Assembly (NCBI GenBank): GCA_017445875.1
Contig: JAFSRZ010000030.1
Location: 1-37,832, forward strand
Length of the DNA stretch: 37,832 bases
DNA from: Oscillospiraceae bacterium
GTDB taxonomy: Bacteria > Bacillota > Clostridia > Oscillospirales > Oscillospiraceae
Direction: 5' to 3'
The notes below the pieces were generated by a model. That model was not told where the DNA came from, did not search any database, and saw nothing but the letters and a program-made list of their open reading frames with translations. How positions within the stretch are numbered: position 1 is the stretch's first letter; the number at the start of each line of letters is the position of its first letter. Of the stretch, positions 23,280 through 31,672 are shown in pieces. Position numbers and translations under genes: made by a program.

Positions 23280-23366
23280 ATGAACATCGTGGTATGGAAA
23301 GCGCCGAAGAGCTTACACGGACTGTTGCGGCGTCTGTTCGGGATGAAGAAGCCCAAAGAGACATAA
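23280..23366 (+). CDS. spoVM: stage V sporulation protein SpoVM-like peptide
   Basis: This is a 28-codon gene with AAAGGAG eight bases before its ATG. The peptide starts MNIVVWKAPKSLHGLLRRLF and ends GMKKPKET. It matches the pattern of SpoVM, the 26-residue amphipathic helix (MKFYTIKLPKFLGGIVRAML in Bacillus subtilis): a short hydrophobic N-terminus, Lys-x-Pro-Lys, a Leu/Gly-rich helix with Arg, and a Lys-rich end. SpoVM recognises the convex surface of the forespore and anchors SpoIVA there. The spoIVA gene lies 1.7 kb downstream on the same strand, which supports the call strongly. It is too short for most gene finders. Confidence 0.82.
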   Translation: MNIVVWKAPKSLHGLLRRLFGMKKPKET

Positions 23367-23417
23367 CTTGACGCGCTTTGGTGTCACAGAGAGGGTACGG
23401 AACTCCACGCATACGAG

Positions 23418-23446
23418 GCATAACATTTCCCGGCGGTTCATAGAGT
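23418..23446 (+). promoter_or_regulatory. possible sigma-E promoter for the SPOCS gene
   Basis: GCATAAC (23418-23424) and CATAGAGT (23439-23446) are separated by 14 bp, 35 bp before the start at 23481. They partly match the mother-cell sigma-E consensus (-35 like GCATATT, -10 like CATACAnT). The match is imperfect, but the gene products fit sigma-E control. Confidence 0.4.
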
Positions 23447-23480
23447 AGGACAGGAACTGCCGGGAAGGGGAGGAAGCCTC

Positions 23481-25019
23481 ATGGAACTGGAATTGATACA
23501 GGTCAGCGCGGACACGTACGAGACAGGCGGCGACATTACACTGACACAGGACGAGAGCGCGGAAACCATCGTGCCGGATTACTGCCCGGACATGGCGCGG
23601 GTTATCGCCACGGAGGGGACGGTATTTGTACACAGTCAGGAGTTACGCGAAGGCCGGGCGACGGTCACGGGAAGCGTACAAGTGAACATCCTGTACACGC
23701 CGGACGGGGAACGCGGCGTCCGGGCGCTGGAACTGTCGCTGCCGTTCACGGCGGAGAGCGACAACCGCGCCCTGTCCGACTGCGAGGAAGTCGCGGCGGA
23801 GGTGACGCCGGAACTTGTCGAGGCGCGTATGCTCAACCCGCGCAAAGTGCTGACGCGTTGCCGTCTGTCGACGCGCTTGACCGGCTACCGGAAAGCGCCG
23901 TTGTGCCTGACAACGGATGTCGTCGCGGCGGACGCCTACCCGCTCGAAAAACTGCGGGGGCGTCAGAAAATCGTACTGCTGACGCGCTTACTGCGGCGGG
24001 AGTTCCAGTTCTCCGACACGCTCACACTCCCGTCGGGGCGTCCGGGCGTCGTGGAACTGCTGTCCGTGAACGTGACGCCCGATGTCACCGAGACACGCAT
24101 TATCGGCAATAAGCTGATTTGCAAGGGGGCGTTCACGCTGTCCCTGCTGTATCTGACAGAAGAAAATCAATGCGCGTCCCAGACGGCGGAACTGCCGTTT
24201 TCCCAAATCATGGACGTGGAGGACGTGCCGGAGGATTCCCCGGTGTCGGTACAAATCACGCTCAACGGAGCCGATATCCAGATTGACGGCGGCGACCCCG
24301 ACGGGCGCGAAATCGGCGTCACGCTGTATCTTGAAGCGCTGGCGGCGGTTCGCCGGGAAATGGAACTGGAACTTTTACGCGACCTCTATTCCACGGCTTG
24401 GGAAACCCGTTACGACGCCGCGCCGCTGACTGTCGTGGAAGCGTGGGAGCGTCAGACATGCCGTCAGCCCGTGCGGGAACTGCTCGAAACGGGCATGTCC
24501 CCGGATGAGATTTTGTCGTTGCGCGTACTCTGCGGGACGGTCACGGCGTCCGCCGAAAACGGACGTGTGGTCTTACGCGCCCCGGTCATGATGCGGGTGC
24601 TTTACTGTGACGAGGGCGGCGTGACGCTTGTCGCCGAACGCCGGACGGAAATCCGTTGTGAAACCGATTTGCCCGAAGGGTATCAGGTCACGGCGCGGGC
24701 GGAGGTGTCGGAGGAGCCGCGAGGCGCTGTCAGCGAGCGCGGAATAGAAGTCCGGTTCGCGGTCGACTTCCGTATGGAGGCGGTACGGGTGTCGCAAATT
24801 CTTTGCGTGACGGCGGCGGAACTCGACGCCGAAACCCCGAAGGATACCGCCGACGCGCCATCGTTAGTGTTGCGCCGCATGGGCGCGGACGAAAGCGCGT
24901 GGGACGTGGCGAAGGCCTGTAACAGCACGGTGTCGGCGATTCTGGACGCGAATTGTCTGGCGGACGAGGCCGAACTGCCGCGAGATACTATGATTCTGAT
25001 TCCCCGCAAGCGCGGATAG
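23481..25019 (+). CDS. SPOCS (DUF3794) and LysM domain spore envelope protein
   Basis: This 512-residue protein has repeated SPOCS/DUF3794 segments. The first begins near residue 25 (SAETIVPDYCPDMARVIATEG), here written as SAETIVPDYCPDMARV; others follow near 180-290 and 320-450. A LysM domain closes the protein (about 465-510; DVAKACNSTVSAILDANCL then LPRDTMILIPRKRG). LysM binds peptidoglycan; SPOCS domains occur in clostridial spore envelope proteins of unknown biochemical role. There is no signal peptide, so it probably acts in the mother cell on the forespore surface. GGGGAGG precedes the ATG. It lies between spoVM and spoIVA on the same strand, 26 bp before spoIVA, so it is likely co-expressed with spoIVA. 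Confidence 0.88.
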   Translation: MELELIQVSADTYETGGDITLTQDESAETIVPDYCPDMARVIATEGTVFVHSQELREGRATVTGSVQVNILYTPDGERGVRALELSLPFTAESDNRALSDCEEVAAEVTPELVEARMLNPRKVLTRCRLSTRLTGYRKAPLCLTTDVVAADAYPLEKLRGRQKIVLLTRLLRREFQFSDTLTLPSGRPGVVELLSVNVTPDVTETRIIGNKLICKGAFTLSLLYLTEENQCASQTAELPFSQIMDVEDVPEDSPVSVQITLNGADIQIDGGDPDGREIGVTLYLEALAAVRREMELELLRDLYSTAWETRYDAAPLTVVEAWERQTCRQPVRELLETGMSPDEILSLRVLCGTVTASAENGRVVLRAPVMMRVLYCDEGGVTLVAERRTEIRCETDLPEGYQVTARAEVSEEPRGAVSERGIEVRFAVDFRMEAVRVSQILCVTAAELDAETPKDTADAPSLVLRRMGADESAWDVAKACNSTVSAILDANCLADEAELPRDTMILIPRKRG

Positions 25020-25045
25020 TGGACAGGGCTTGAAAGGACAGACGT

Positions 25046-26521
25046 ATGAATCAGAGCATTTATCAGAACATCGCCACGCGTACGGCGGGAGACATTTACA
25101 TCGGGGTTGTCGGCCCCGTCCGGACGGGGAAATCAACGTTTATCAAGCGCTTCATGGAAACGCAGGTCATACCGAACATCGAGAATGTCTACCGCAAGGA
25201 GCGGGCGCGGGACGAACTCCCGCAGAGCGGTTCCGGGCGTACGATTATGACCGCCGAACCGAAATTTGTGCCGGAGGAGGCCGCGCAGATTCAGTTAGAG
25301 GGCGGGGCGTCGTTCTCCGTACGCCTCATCGACTGCGTGGGCTACATGGTGCGCGGCGCTATCGGACAGTACGAGGACGACATGCCCCGCATGGTAACAA
25401 CCCCGTGGTTTGACCACGAAATCCCCATGACCGAGGCCGCCGAGGCCGGGACAAGAAAAGTTATCGCGGAACACTCCACAATCGGCATTGTCATCACCAC
25501 GGACGGCACAATCTCCGAAATCCCCCGCGAAGATTATCAGGCCGCCGAGGACAGAGTAATCGAAGAATTACAGGAACTGGGGAAACCGTTCATCGTACTG
25601 CTGAACTCGTCGGAGCCGGACAGCCCGCGGGCGCAGGCCATCGCGGCGGATATCGCACGGCGTCACGGCGTGAACTGTACGCCGGTCAACTGTCTGGAAC
25701 TCAGCGAGGAGGCCACCGCCGACATTTTGCGCGGCGTCCTGTACGAGTTCCCCATGCGGGAACTCCGGCTTTACTTGCCCGCGTGGGTGGACGCGCTTCC
25801 CATGAATCACCCAATCCGCGCCGAACTCTACGAGGCAGTCCGCGAACAGGCTACATCGTTGCGACACATCCGGGAAGTCAAAGACGTGGTTGCCATGCTG
25901 GGCGAGGGCGAGAATATCGAACAGGCGTCGGTCACGTCGATGGACCTTGGAACCGGAATCGCGGTGGCGCGGTTATCGTTGCCGCGAGCGCTGTTCTACA
26001 GGACGCTTTCGGAACAGTCGGGCTTTCAGGTGTCCGACGACGGCGACTTGATGAGTCTGCTGACACGTCTGGCGGATGTCAACGAGGCTTACGGGCGTGT
26101 CGCCGACGCGCTCAAAGACGTGCGGGAGAAGGGTTACGGGATTGTCGTCCCGGACATGTCGGAACTCAAATTAGAGGAACCGGAAATCATGAAGCAGGGC
26201 GGGCGTTACGGCGTACGCTTACGCGCAAGCGCGCCGTCCATTCACATGATACGCGCCGATATTCAGGCGGCGGTGTCGCCGATTGTGGGCAATGAGAAGC
26301 AGTCCGAGGACATGGTCAACTATTTGTTGCAGGAGTTCGAGGGCGACACCAGCAAAATTTGGGAGACCAACATTTTCGGGCGGAGTTTCCATGAACTGGT
26401 CAACGACGATTTACAGGCCAAACTCCGCCGCATGCCGGAGGACGCCCGGAAGAAGTTACAGGAGACCTTGACGCGGATTATCAACGAGGGCAGCGGCGGA
26501 CTGCTTTGCATTATTCTCTGA
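25046..26521 (+). CDS. spoIVA: stage IV sporulation protein A
   Basis: This 491-residue protein is the normal length for SpoIVA, the ATPase that polymerises into the basement layer of the spore coat. It has the Walker A motif GPVRTGKST (23-31), the long conserved N-terminal region (YIGVVGPVRTGKSTFIKRF; DCVGYMVRGA; VVITTDGTI-like GIVITTDGTISEIPREDY), and the conserved C-terminus that contacts SpoVM. It is one of the most conserved sporulation proteins in Firmicutes. AAAGGA precedes the ATG. The neighbouring spoVM and SPOCS genes complete a forespore-coating cluster. A strong hairpin follows (26535-26556). Confidence 0.98.
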   Translation: MNQSIYQNIATRTAGDIYIGVVGPVRTGKSTFIKRFMETQVIPNIENVYRKERARDELPQSGSGRTIMTAEPKFVPEEAAQIQLEGGASFSVRLIDCVGYMVRGAIGQYEDDMPRMVTTPWFDHEIPMTEAAEAGTRKVIAEHSTIGIVITTDGTISEIPREDYQAAEDRVIEELQELGKPFIVLLNSSEPDSPRAQAIAADIARRHGVNCTPVNCLELSEEATADILRGVLYEFPMRELRLYLPAWVDALPMNHPIRAELYEAVREQATSLRHIREVKDVVAMLGEGENIEQASVTSMDLGTGIAVARLSLPRALFYRTLSEQSGFQVSDDGDLMSLLTRLADVNEAYGRVADALKDVREKGYGIVVPDMSELKLEEPEIMKQGGRYGVRLRASAPSIHMIRADIQAAVSPIVGNEKQSEDMVNYLLQEFEGDTSKIWETNIFGRSFHELVNDDLQAKLRRMPEDARKKLQETLTRIINEGSGGLLCIIL

Positions 26522-26534
26522 CAGTGTACTCTTG

Positions 26535-26590
26535 TCTCCCCCCTTTTGGGGGGAGATGTCGCCGTCAGGCGACAGAGGGGGGAGAAAACG
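26535..26590 (+). terminator. terminator hairpin after spoIVA, formed by a repeat module
   Basis: A perfect 9-bp stem, TCTCCCCCC (26535-26543) with its complement (26548-26556), is followed directly by a second 7-bp stem (26557-26563 with 26568-26574) and GAGGGGGGAGAAAACG. This is the same two-hairpin order as the right end of the dispersed repeat immediately downstream, so it is a partial copy of that repeat acting as a terminator. Confidence 0.6.
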
Positions 26591-26747
26591 CCCCCACCCG
26601 GCGCGATGCGCCACCCTCCCCGCACACGGGGAGGGCTTCGCGGGACTGCCGACGAGAAAAACGCGACAATTTCACAGGAAATGTCGGGCTTTGTGCCTCC
26701 CCCGCACGGCGGGGGAGGTGTCGCGTAGCGACGGAGGGGGCAAAACG
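26591..26747. repeat. dispersed structured repeat, copy 1 (157 nt)
   Basis: This intergenic element runs from CCCCCACCCGGCGCG to GAGGGGGCAAAACG. In order it holds hairpins GGCGC-gat-GCGCC, CCCTCCCC-loop-GGGGAGGG, ATTTC-acag-GAAAT, CCTCCCCC-loop-GGGGGAGG and GTCGC-gta-GCGAC. Its ends are imperfect inverted repeats of each other (CCCCCACC against CCCCCTCC and the following hairpins). A copy of exactly the same length lies at 35433-35589 and a shortened one at 27922-28039. Confidence 0.75.
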
Positions 26748-26803
26748 CGCCTTGTCGAGAAACCGTGTACACATACAACACGGGGGAGGTTGTTTTCCGG
26801 GGC

Positions 26804-26833
26804 TTGACAAACACAGGGAAATTGTGGTACAAT
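26804..26833 (+). promoter_or_regulatory. sigma-A promoter for the MBL-rubredoxin gene
   Basis: A perfect TTGACA (26804-26809) and TACAAT (26828-26833) are separated by 18 bp, 54 bp upstream of the start at 26888. Confidence 0.75.
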
Positions 26834-26887
26834 GCGCTCAATACGATTTCCCAAAACAGATTTAACAGCACCGAGAGGAGAACCGGC

Positions 26888-27844
26888 ATGAAAATTCAAG
26901 CGGTCAAACTGTACGAAAACGGCTTCATGACACAGCCTTTCGCGTTCGGCGGGGAAGAGAGCATGGACAAATTTAACCCCGCCGTGAAGTACCGTTCCAG
27001 TCTGCAAAACTTCCTGATTGACACCGGCAACGAGGTTATTTTAGTGGACACCGGAGTACCCGCCGAAATGCCCGAAACCGCCCCCAACGCGCAGACTATG
27101 ATTTACATGGGCAGGAAAGTCAATGACTATGTGTCCGCGTTCGCCGCGCTGGGCTACAAGCCCGAACAGGTCACGAAAATTCTTGTGACCCACAAGCACC
27201 CCGACCACACCGGGGAATTGCGCAGTTTCCCCAACGCTAAAATTTATATCGGCTCCGACGACGCCGACGCTATGGAACTGTCCGGGGAAAACGTCGTCCG
27301 GGCGACGTACGCCGACGGCGCGTATCACAATTTCCCGGAAAGTCAGAAGATTGTCGACGGCGTGTACTTCGTCAAGGCCAAGGGACACACCAACGGCAAC
27401 AGTATCATTATCGCGGAGAATGACGGCCTGTTCTACATGTTCCACGGAGATGTGACGTACACGGACGAGGCCTTGTACGCTGACAAACTGTCCGTAGTGT
27501 TCGAGGATGTGGCGGCGGCGCGGGAGACATTAGACCGTGTGCGTGTGTTCGTCCGGGAAAATCCCACGGTGTATCTGTCCACACATACTCCGCTCGGCTA
27601 CGAAAATCTGGAAGCGCGGAAAGTTGTGGACTTGGACAACCCCCCGGAGACCATTCCGCCGGAAGAAATCGAGTTCCAGACCGCGACGGGGCGTTATGTC
27701 TGCTCGGTGTGCAATTACGTCTACGACCCGGAGAAGGGCGACCCCGAACACGGTATTCCCGCCGGTACGCCGTTCGAGAAACTCCCCGATGACTGGAAAT
27801 GTCCGCGCTGTAAACAGCCCAAGGACAAATTTAATCCCGCCTGA
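26888..27844 (+). CDS. metallo-beta-lactamase-fold hydrolase fused to rubredoxin
   Basis: This 318-residue protein has an N-terminal metallo-beta-lactamase (MBL) domain with THKHPDHTG (His102, His104, Asp106, His107), then His167 in KGHTNG, Asp188 in FHGDVT and His233 in STHTPLG. From residue 268 it carries a complete rubredoxin: [12 protein letters not shown] with Cys272 and Cys275, and [11 protein letters not shown] with Cys305 and Cys308, binding one iron. The HxHxDH motif is that of zinc or mononuclear-iron MBL enzymes, not the HxExDH of flavodiiron proteins, and there is no flavodoxin domain. The rubredoxin suggests an electron-transfer or oxygen/sulfur-related role; the reaction is unknown. 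AGGAG precedes the ATG; a longer upstream frame through the promoter is not credible. Confidence 0.9.
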   Translation: MKIQAVKLYENGFMTQPFAFGGEESMDKFNPAVKYRSSLQNFLIDTGNEVILVDTGVPAEMPETAPNAQTMIYMGRKVNDYVSAFAALGYKPEQVTKILVTHKHPDHTGELRSFPNAKIYIGSDDADAMELSGENVVRATYADGAYHNFPESQKIVDGVYFVKAKGHTNGNSIIIAENDGLFYMFHGDVTYTDEALYADKLSVVFEDVAAARETLDRVRVFVRENPTVYLSTHTPLGYENLEARKVVDLDNPPETIPPEEIEFQTATGRYVCSVCNYVYDPEKGDPEHGIPAGTPFEKLPDDWKCPRCKQPKDKFNPA

Positions 27845-27862
27845 AAAGTCCGATTGAAAATC

Positions 27863-27890
27863 GCCCCTCCCCGTTGTACGGGTGAGGGGC
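27863..27890 (+). terminator. terminator after the MBL-rubredoxin gene
   Basis: A 7-bp outer stem, GCCCCTC (27863-27869) with GAGGGGC (27884-27890), has an inner CCCG/CGGG extension with a bulge. It is followed by TTTCC. It lies 19 bp after the stop codon. Confidence 0.55.
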
Positions 27891-27921
27891 TTTCCGTTCA
27901 GCGGAAACAGTGTCCGAAATC

Positions 27922-28039
27922 GCCCCTGCCCGGCGCGGGACTGCCGACAGGGAAAACGTAACAATTCCACGGGAAATGTCGGGCTTTCCGCCTCCCCGCA
28001 CGGCGGGGGAGGTGTCGCGCAACGGCGGAGGGGGTAACG
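27922..28039. repeat. dispersed structured repeat, copy 2 (deleted)
   Basis: It shares the GCCGACAGGGAAAACG-type centre, GGAAATGTCGGGCTTT and the right end (CCTCCCCGCACGGCGGGGGAGG, then TGTCGCGCAACGGCGGAGG) of copy 1, listed here in parts. The left half is shortened: CCCGGCGCG joins directly to GGACTGCCG, removing the second hairpin. Confidence 0.7.
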
Positions 28040-28081
28040 AATCTTGACAAGACTGTACACATATCGAAAGTTTCGGCTTTA

Positions 28082-28110
28082 TTGACGCGCACGGGTTTCT
28101 GTGGTACAAT
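28082..28110 (+). promoter_or_regulatory. sigma-A promoter for the family 3 glycosidase gene
   Basis: TTGACG (28082-28087) and TACAAT (28105-28110) are separated by 17 bp, 31 bp before the start at 28142. An in-frame ATG at 28109 overlaps the -10 box and so cannot be the start. Confidence 0.7.
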
Positions 28111-28141
28111 GACCGAAAAACAGTGCAAGGGAGCGTTGCCT

Positions 28142-29446
28142 ATGGCGTATCAGACCGACAAAGTACATTACACGGAAGCCGGAAAATGGAATCCGCTTCG
28201 GATTTTGGCGTTACTGGGAATTATGGCGCTTGTCGTGGCGCTGACGGGGTTCGGGATTTCCCGCCTGAAGAAGCCGGAACCGGAGACTGTGCCGGACGCG
28301 CAGGTGTCGGAAACGGAAAGCGTAACTGTGCCGGAGGAACTGTCGGACGCGGAAGGCGTCCTGACGCCGGAGGAACTGGAAAAAGAATCGTGGTTTTCGC
28401 GTCTGGTGCGTACGCGCTCGAAAGCGGAAAAATTACTGTCCGAAATGAGTATCCGGGATAAGGTGTATCAGCTTTTCATCGTGTTTCCCGACCAGTTGAC
28501 GGGGAAGCCGCCCGTCACGGAGGCCGGGGAGGATGTGCGGGACGGTCTCGACCGTTATCCGGTGGGGGGTATTCTGTTTGACCGCGACAACATCCAGAGT
28601 CGGGCGCAAATCTGTAATCTGCTGGCACAAATGCAGTCCTACAGCCGGATACCGCTGTTAATGACCTGCGACGAGGAGGGCGGACGCGTCAACCGGCTTA
28701 TGAAAACCGTTGGCACGCCGTACGTCGGCCCCATGCTGTCGTACCGCGACAAAGGCGAGGCCACCGCAAAAGCAAACGCCGTGACCATCGCGGGCGGCCT
28801 GACTTCCTGCGGGTTCAATATGGACTTCGCGCCCGTGGCGGACGTGTGGTCAAATCCGGCAAACTCCGTGATTGGGAATCGGGCGTACAGTACGGACTTC
28901 GACGAGGCGGCGGCACTTGTCCGGGCGGCGGTGGAGGGGTTCCATGAGGGGGGCGTGGCCTGTACCCTGAAACACTTTCCCGGACACGGCGACACCTACG
29001 AGGACAGTCACAACGGACTTGCGAAAGTCTACCGCACTTGGAACGAGTTGGAAGAGGCGGAGTTGAAGCCGTTCCGGGCGGGAATCGCCGCCGGGGCGGA
29101 CGCCGTTATGGTCGGACACCTCATTGTCGGCGAAATCGACACTGACCCCGCCACCATTTCCCGTGTCATCGTCACGGACATGCTCCGGGACGAACTCGGC
29201 TTTGAAGGCGTGATTATCACGGACAGTCTGCAAATGGACGCCATCACGGAACATTACAGCGCCGGGGAAGTCGCCTTACGCGCCATGGAAGCGGGCGTCG
29301 ACGTGTTGTTAGCGCCGAATAATCTGGGCGAGGCCGCCGACGCGTTACTGTCCGCCGTCGAGGAAGGGCGGATATCCGAAAGCCGCATTGACGAAAGCGT
29401 GATGAGAGTGTTACAGTTGAAAGAATCGTACGGCATTTTGAAATAA
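28142..29446 (+). CDS. membrane-anchored glycoside hydrolase family 3 (beta-N-acetylhexosaminidase-like)
   Basis: This 434-residue protein has an uncleaved transmembrane anchor (about 20-38), an acidic linker (41-85), and a family 3 glycosidase domain (95-434). Markers are CDEEGGRVNRL (176-186), the KHFPGHGDT motif (277-285) with DSH (288-290), which forms the NagZ-type His/Asp acid-base pair, and the nucleophile Asp361 in ITDSLQMDAI. These identify a beta-N-acetylglucosaminidase of the NagZ type, likely to trim muropeptides or GlcNAc-containing glycans outside the membrane. AAGGGAG precedes the ATG at 28142, about nine bases upstream. It has its own promoter and is followed by a weak terminator (29452-29469). 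Confidence 0.9.
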   Translation: MAYQTDKVHYTEAGKWNPLRILALLGIMALVVALTGFGISRLKKPEPETVPDAQVSETESVTVPEELSDAEGVLTPEELEKESWFSRLVRTRSKAEKLLSEMSIRDKVYQLFIVFPDQLTGKPPVTEAGEDVRDGLDRYPVGGILFDRDNIQSRAQICNLLAQMQSYSRIPLLMTCDEEGGRVNRLMKTVGTPYVGPMLSYRDKGEATAKANAVTIAGGLTSCGFNMDFAPVADVWSNPANSVIGNRAYSTDFDEAAALVRAAVEGFHEGGVACTLKHFPGHGDTYEDSHNGLAKVYRTWNELEEAELKPFRAGIAAGADAVMVGHLIVGEIDTDPATISRVIVTDMLRDELGFEGVIITDSLQMDAITEHYSAGEVALRAMEAGVDVLLAPNNLGEAADALLSAVEEGRISESRIDESVMRVLQLKESYGILK

Positions 29447-29451
29447 AAATC

Positions 29452-29469
29452 ACGTCTCGACGTTTTTTT
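29452..29469 (+). terminator. weak terminator after the family 3 glycosidase
   Basis: A small palindrome, ACGTCTCGACGT (29452-29463), is followed by a run of seven T. The stem is only about 4 bp, so this is a weak candidate. Confidence 0.3.
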
Positions 29470-29511
29470 ACCGAACTGTCACTTTTTCGTAACCGAAAAG
29501 AGGTGAAATCC

Positions 29512-30753
29512 GTGCGCGTGGCGGGTATGATTACGGAGTACAATCCGCTCCACATGGGACATCTCCGCCTTGTGGAGACCATCCGGCAGAGCCTTGGCAG
29601 AGATACCGCTATTATTTGTTGCATGAGCGGCGACTTTGTCCAGCGCGGAGACCTTGCCGTTGTGCGGCGGCAAGCCCGCGCAAAGGCCGCCGTGATGAGC
29701 GGCGTTGACTTGGTTCTGGAGTTGCCCCTGCCCCAGTCCGTGTCCTCCGCCGAGGGATTCGCCGAAGGCGGCGTTGGCCTCCTGCTGGCGACGGGTCTGC
29801 TGGATACCCTTGTGTTCGGAAGCGAGCGCGGAGACACTGACGCGCTCCAACAGGTGGCCTCTGTGTTGCTGCGTGAGAACTTTCCCGCCGCCCTCCGCGG
29901 AGAGTTGGCCGCCGGTATCTCGTATCCCGCCGCACGGCAGAGGGCGGTTTCCAAGTTAGCGGGTTCCGCGCTCGCGGACGTACTCTCCCGCCCCAACGAC
30001 CTGTTAGGCGTGGAATACTGCAAAAGTCTGTTGCGCCGCGCCTCCGACGTGCGCCCGCTGGCGGTTCGGCGGGAGGGGACACCCCACGGACAGGACATGT
30101 CCAGTGACACCGGGTTTCCGTCGTCGACCGCCATCCGCGCCCTCCTGCGCCGGGGGGAACGGGCGGCGGCGCTGTCTCGCATGGTTCCGGCTATGCGGGC
30201 GTGCTATCTGGAAGAGGAAGCCGCCGGACGCGCCCCGGTATTCTACGAGACAGTCGAACGCGTGATTCTCTACCGTTTGCGTTCGATGTCCCGCGCCGAC
30301 TTCGCCGCGTTCGACGAGGGGCGGGAAGGCCTCTCGAACCGCCTCTACGACGCGAGCCGCGACACGGTTTCCGTCCGGGAGACACTCGAACGCGCAAAGA
30401 CAAAACGTTATCCCATGTCCCGCTTACGGCGCATGCTTCTATGGGCGGCGCTGGGGCTGACGGAACGGGAACGCGCCCTCCGTCCGGCCTACCTGCGCCC
30501 GTTGGCGATGAGCGCCACGGGACGGAAACTGTTGGCGCGTATGCGGACTTGCGCCGCGCTCCCCGTGCTGACGAAAGCCGGGGACGTGTCCGCGTTAGGT
30601 TCCGAAGCCGAAACGCTCCTGCGACTGGAAGCGCGAGCCGCTGACTTGTACGCGCTGGCCTGTCCCGTTACTGCCGCCGCTTCGGGCGGTGCCGTCTGGA
30701 AAGAGCCGCCTTGGATTGCCGACGCCGTCTCTTTCGGAAAGGATGTTCCATGA
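29512..30753 (+). CDS. tmcAL: tRNA(Met) cytidine acetate ligase
   Basis: This 413-residue nucleotidyltransferase-fold enzyme (formerly YlbM) uses acetate and ATP to form N4-acetylcytidine at the wobble position of elongator tRNA-Met. It opens with MITEYNPLHMGHL, the EYNPxHxGH nucleotide-binding motif of the family, followed by MSGDFVQRGDLAVV, and has the later GFPSSTAIR motif that binds ATP phosphates. The start is a GTG at 29512 spaced correctly from AGGTGA (29501-29506) and gives MRVAGMITEYNP, as in homologues; the GTG at 29503 is inside the ribosome binding site. Its stop overlaps the next gene by ATGA, so the two are coupled. Confidence 0.93.
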   Translation: MRVAGMITEYNPLHMGHLRLVETIRQSLGRDTAIICCMSGDFVQRGDLAVVRRQARAKAAVMSGVDLVLELPLPQSVSSAEGFAEGGVGLLLATGLLDTLVFGSERGDTDALQQVASVLLRENFPAALRGELAAGISYPAARQRAVSKLAGSALADVLSRPNDLLGVEYCKSLLRRASDVRPLAVRREGTPHGQDMSSDTGFPSSTAIRALLRRGERAAALSRMVPAMRACYLEEEAAGRAPVFYETVERVILYRLRSMSRADFAAFDEGREGLSNRLYDASRDTVSVRETLERAKTKRYPMSRLRRMLLWAALGLTERERALRPAYLRPLAMSATGRKLLARMRTCAALPVLTKAGDVSALGSEAETLLRLEARAADLYALACPVTAAASGGAVWKEPPWIADAVSFGKDVP

Positions 30754-31628
30754 AATCACAGATTCCCCACCGTGTACGTATTATCCCGCTGGCGCTGACG
30801 CTGTTGCTTCTGACGGCCTGCGCCCTGCGTGACAAGATTCCCAGTCCCGCGCCGGAGAGTACCCCCGCCGGACTGCCCGAAAATCTGACCTGCGAAATCG
30901 AAACCGAACCGGAAAGCGGCATTTCCCGCGCCGAGGACGGTTCCATGATTGCCGCTTATACTTACAAACTGCCGGTCATGCGGCTTTACCGGCAAAACGG
31001 CGCGCCCGTCACTGAGGAGACCGCCGAAAACAGTCGGGAACTCGACGCCGTGCAGTTAGCCAACACATTCAATCAGGCGTTCCGGGACTGGAAAGAGGAA
31101 GCTGATTACCCCGCGCTCGAAGAATTAGCCCAACAGGATTACGCCCAGAAGAAAGAAGACAACCAGAAATGGGATTACCATTACGAACAAGGGTTGGAGA
31201 CTGATGTCTACAAGACAAGCCGTTTTGTGAGCGTGTCCGGGCGCTTCTACTACTACGCCGGCGGGGCGCACCCGAACACCGTCTTTTTAGGCTGGAATTA
31301 CGACATGGAGAAGGGTACCTTTTTCTACGCCGGACAGCTCTTTCAGGATACGGAGGCAATCACGGAGGAACTGCTTCACTTGGCGCGGGAACGCGCCGCC
31401 GAGTGGAACATGTCGCCGGAGGAATTTTTCTGGGAGGACTACGCCGAAACCCTCAACGGCTGGAGTGAAAAGTCCGCCGTCGTCACCTTTGACGAGTTCA
31501 ATATGACGGTCTCGTTTTCGCCCTACGTTATCGCGTCCTACGCCGCCGGGGAACAGATTTTCAACATCCCCATTACGTGGCTCCGGCAGTACCTTAACCA
31601 GTACGGAAAACATCTGCTCTCACAGTGA
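30750..31628 (+). CDS. DUF3298-domain lipoprotein
   Basis: This 292-residue protein has a lipoprotein signal (LLLLTAC lipobox, Cys27) and a C-terminal DUF3298/DUF4163-like region (about 60-290). Recognisable elements are LPVMRLYRQNG, VSVSGRFYYYAGGAHPN with the typical YxYxGGAHPN motif, and LFVVSFSPYVIASYAAGEQIFNIPI-like SFSPYVIASYAAGE near the end. Family members such as RsiV and PdaC bind lysozyme or deacetylate peptidoglycan when fused to other domains; a stand-alone copy has no assigned role. The ATG at 30750 overlaps the tmcAL stop and has GGAAAGGA upstream. A strong terminator follows. Confidence 0.82.
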   Translation: MKSQIPHRVRIIPLALTLLLLTACALRDKIPSPAPESTPAGLPENLTCEIETEPESGISRAEDGSMIAAYTYKLPVMRLYRQNGAPVTEETAENSRELDAVQLANTFNQAFRDWKEEADYPALEELAQQDYAQKKEDNQKWDYHYEQGLETDVYKTSRFVSVSGRFYYYAGGAHPNTVFLGWNYDMEKGTFFYAGQLFQDTEAITEELLHLARERAAEWNMSPEEFFWEDYAETLNGWSEKSAVVTFDEFNMTVSFSPYVIASYAAGEQIFNIPITWLRQYLNQYGKHLLSQ

Positions 31629-31638
31629 CAAACAGGAA

Positions 31639-31672
31639 GCGGGGCTGTCAGCAAGGACAGTCCCGCCTTTTT
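31639..31672 (+). terminator. Rho-independent terminator after the DUF3298 gene
   Basis: An 11-bp stem with one G-T pair (31639-31649 with 31656-31666), a 6-nt loop and a T5 run (31668-31672). It touches the stop codon of the convergent gene at 31671. Confidence 0.8.

Noticed and set aside
22759-23283. Plus-strand open frame of 174 codons spanning the inverted-repeat element
   Set aside because: No RBS, it runs through both terminal repeats and a terminator hairpin, and it overlaps the better supported small gene at 23111 in another frame.
26506-26865. Several short Pro/Arg/Gly-rich open frames on both strands between spoIVA and the MBL gene
   Set aside because: They are translations of the GC-rich hairpin repeat; similar peptides arise from each copy of the repeat in any frame.
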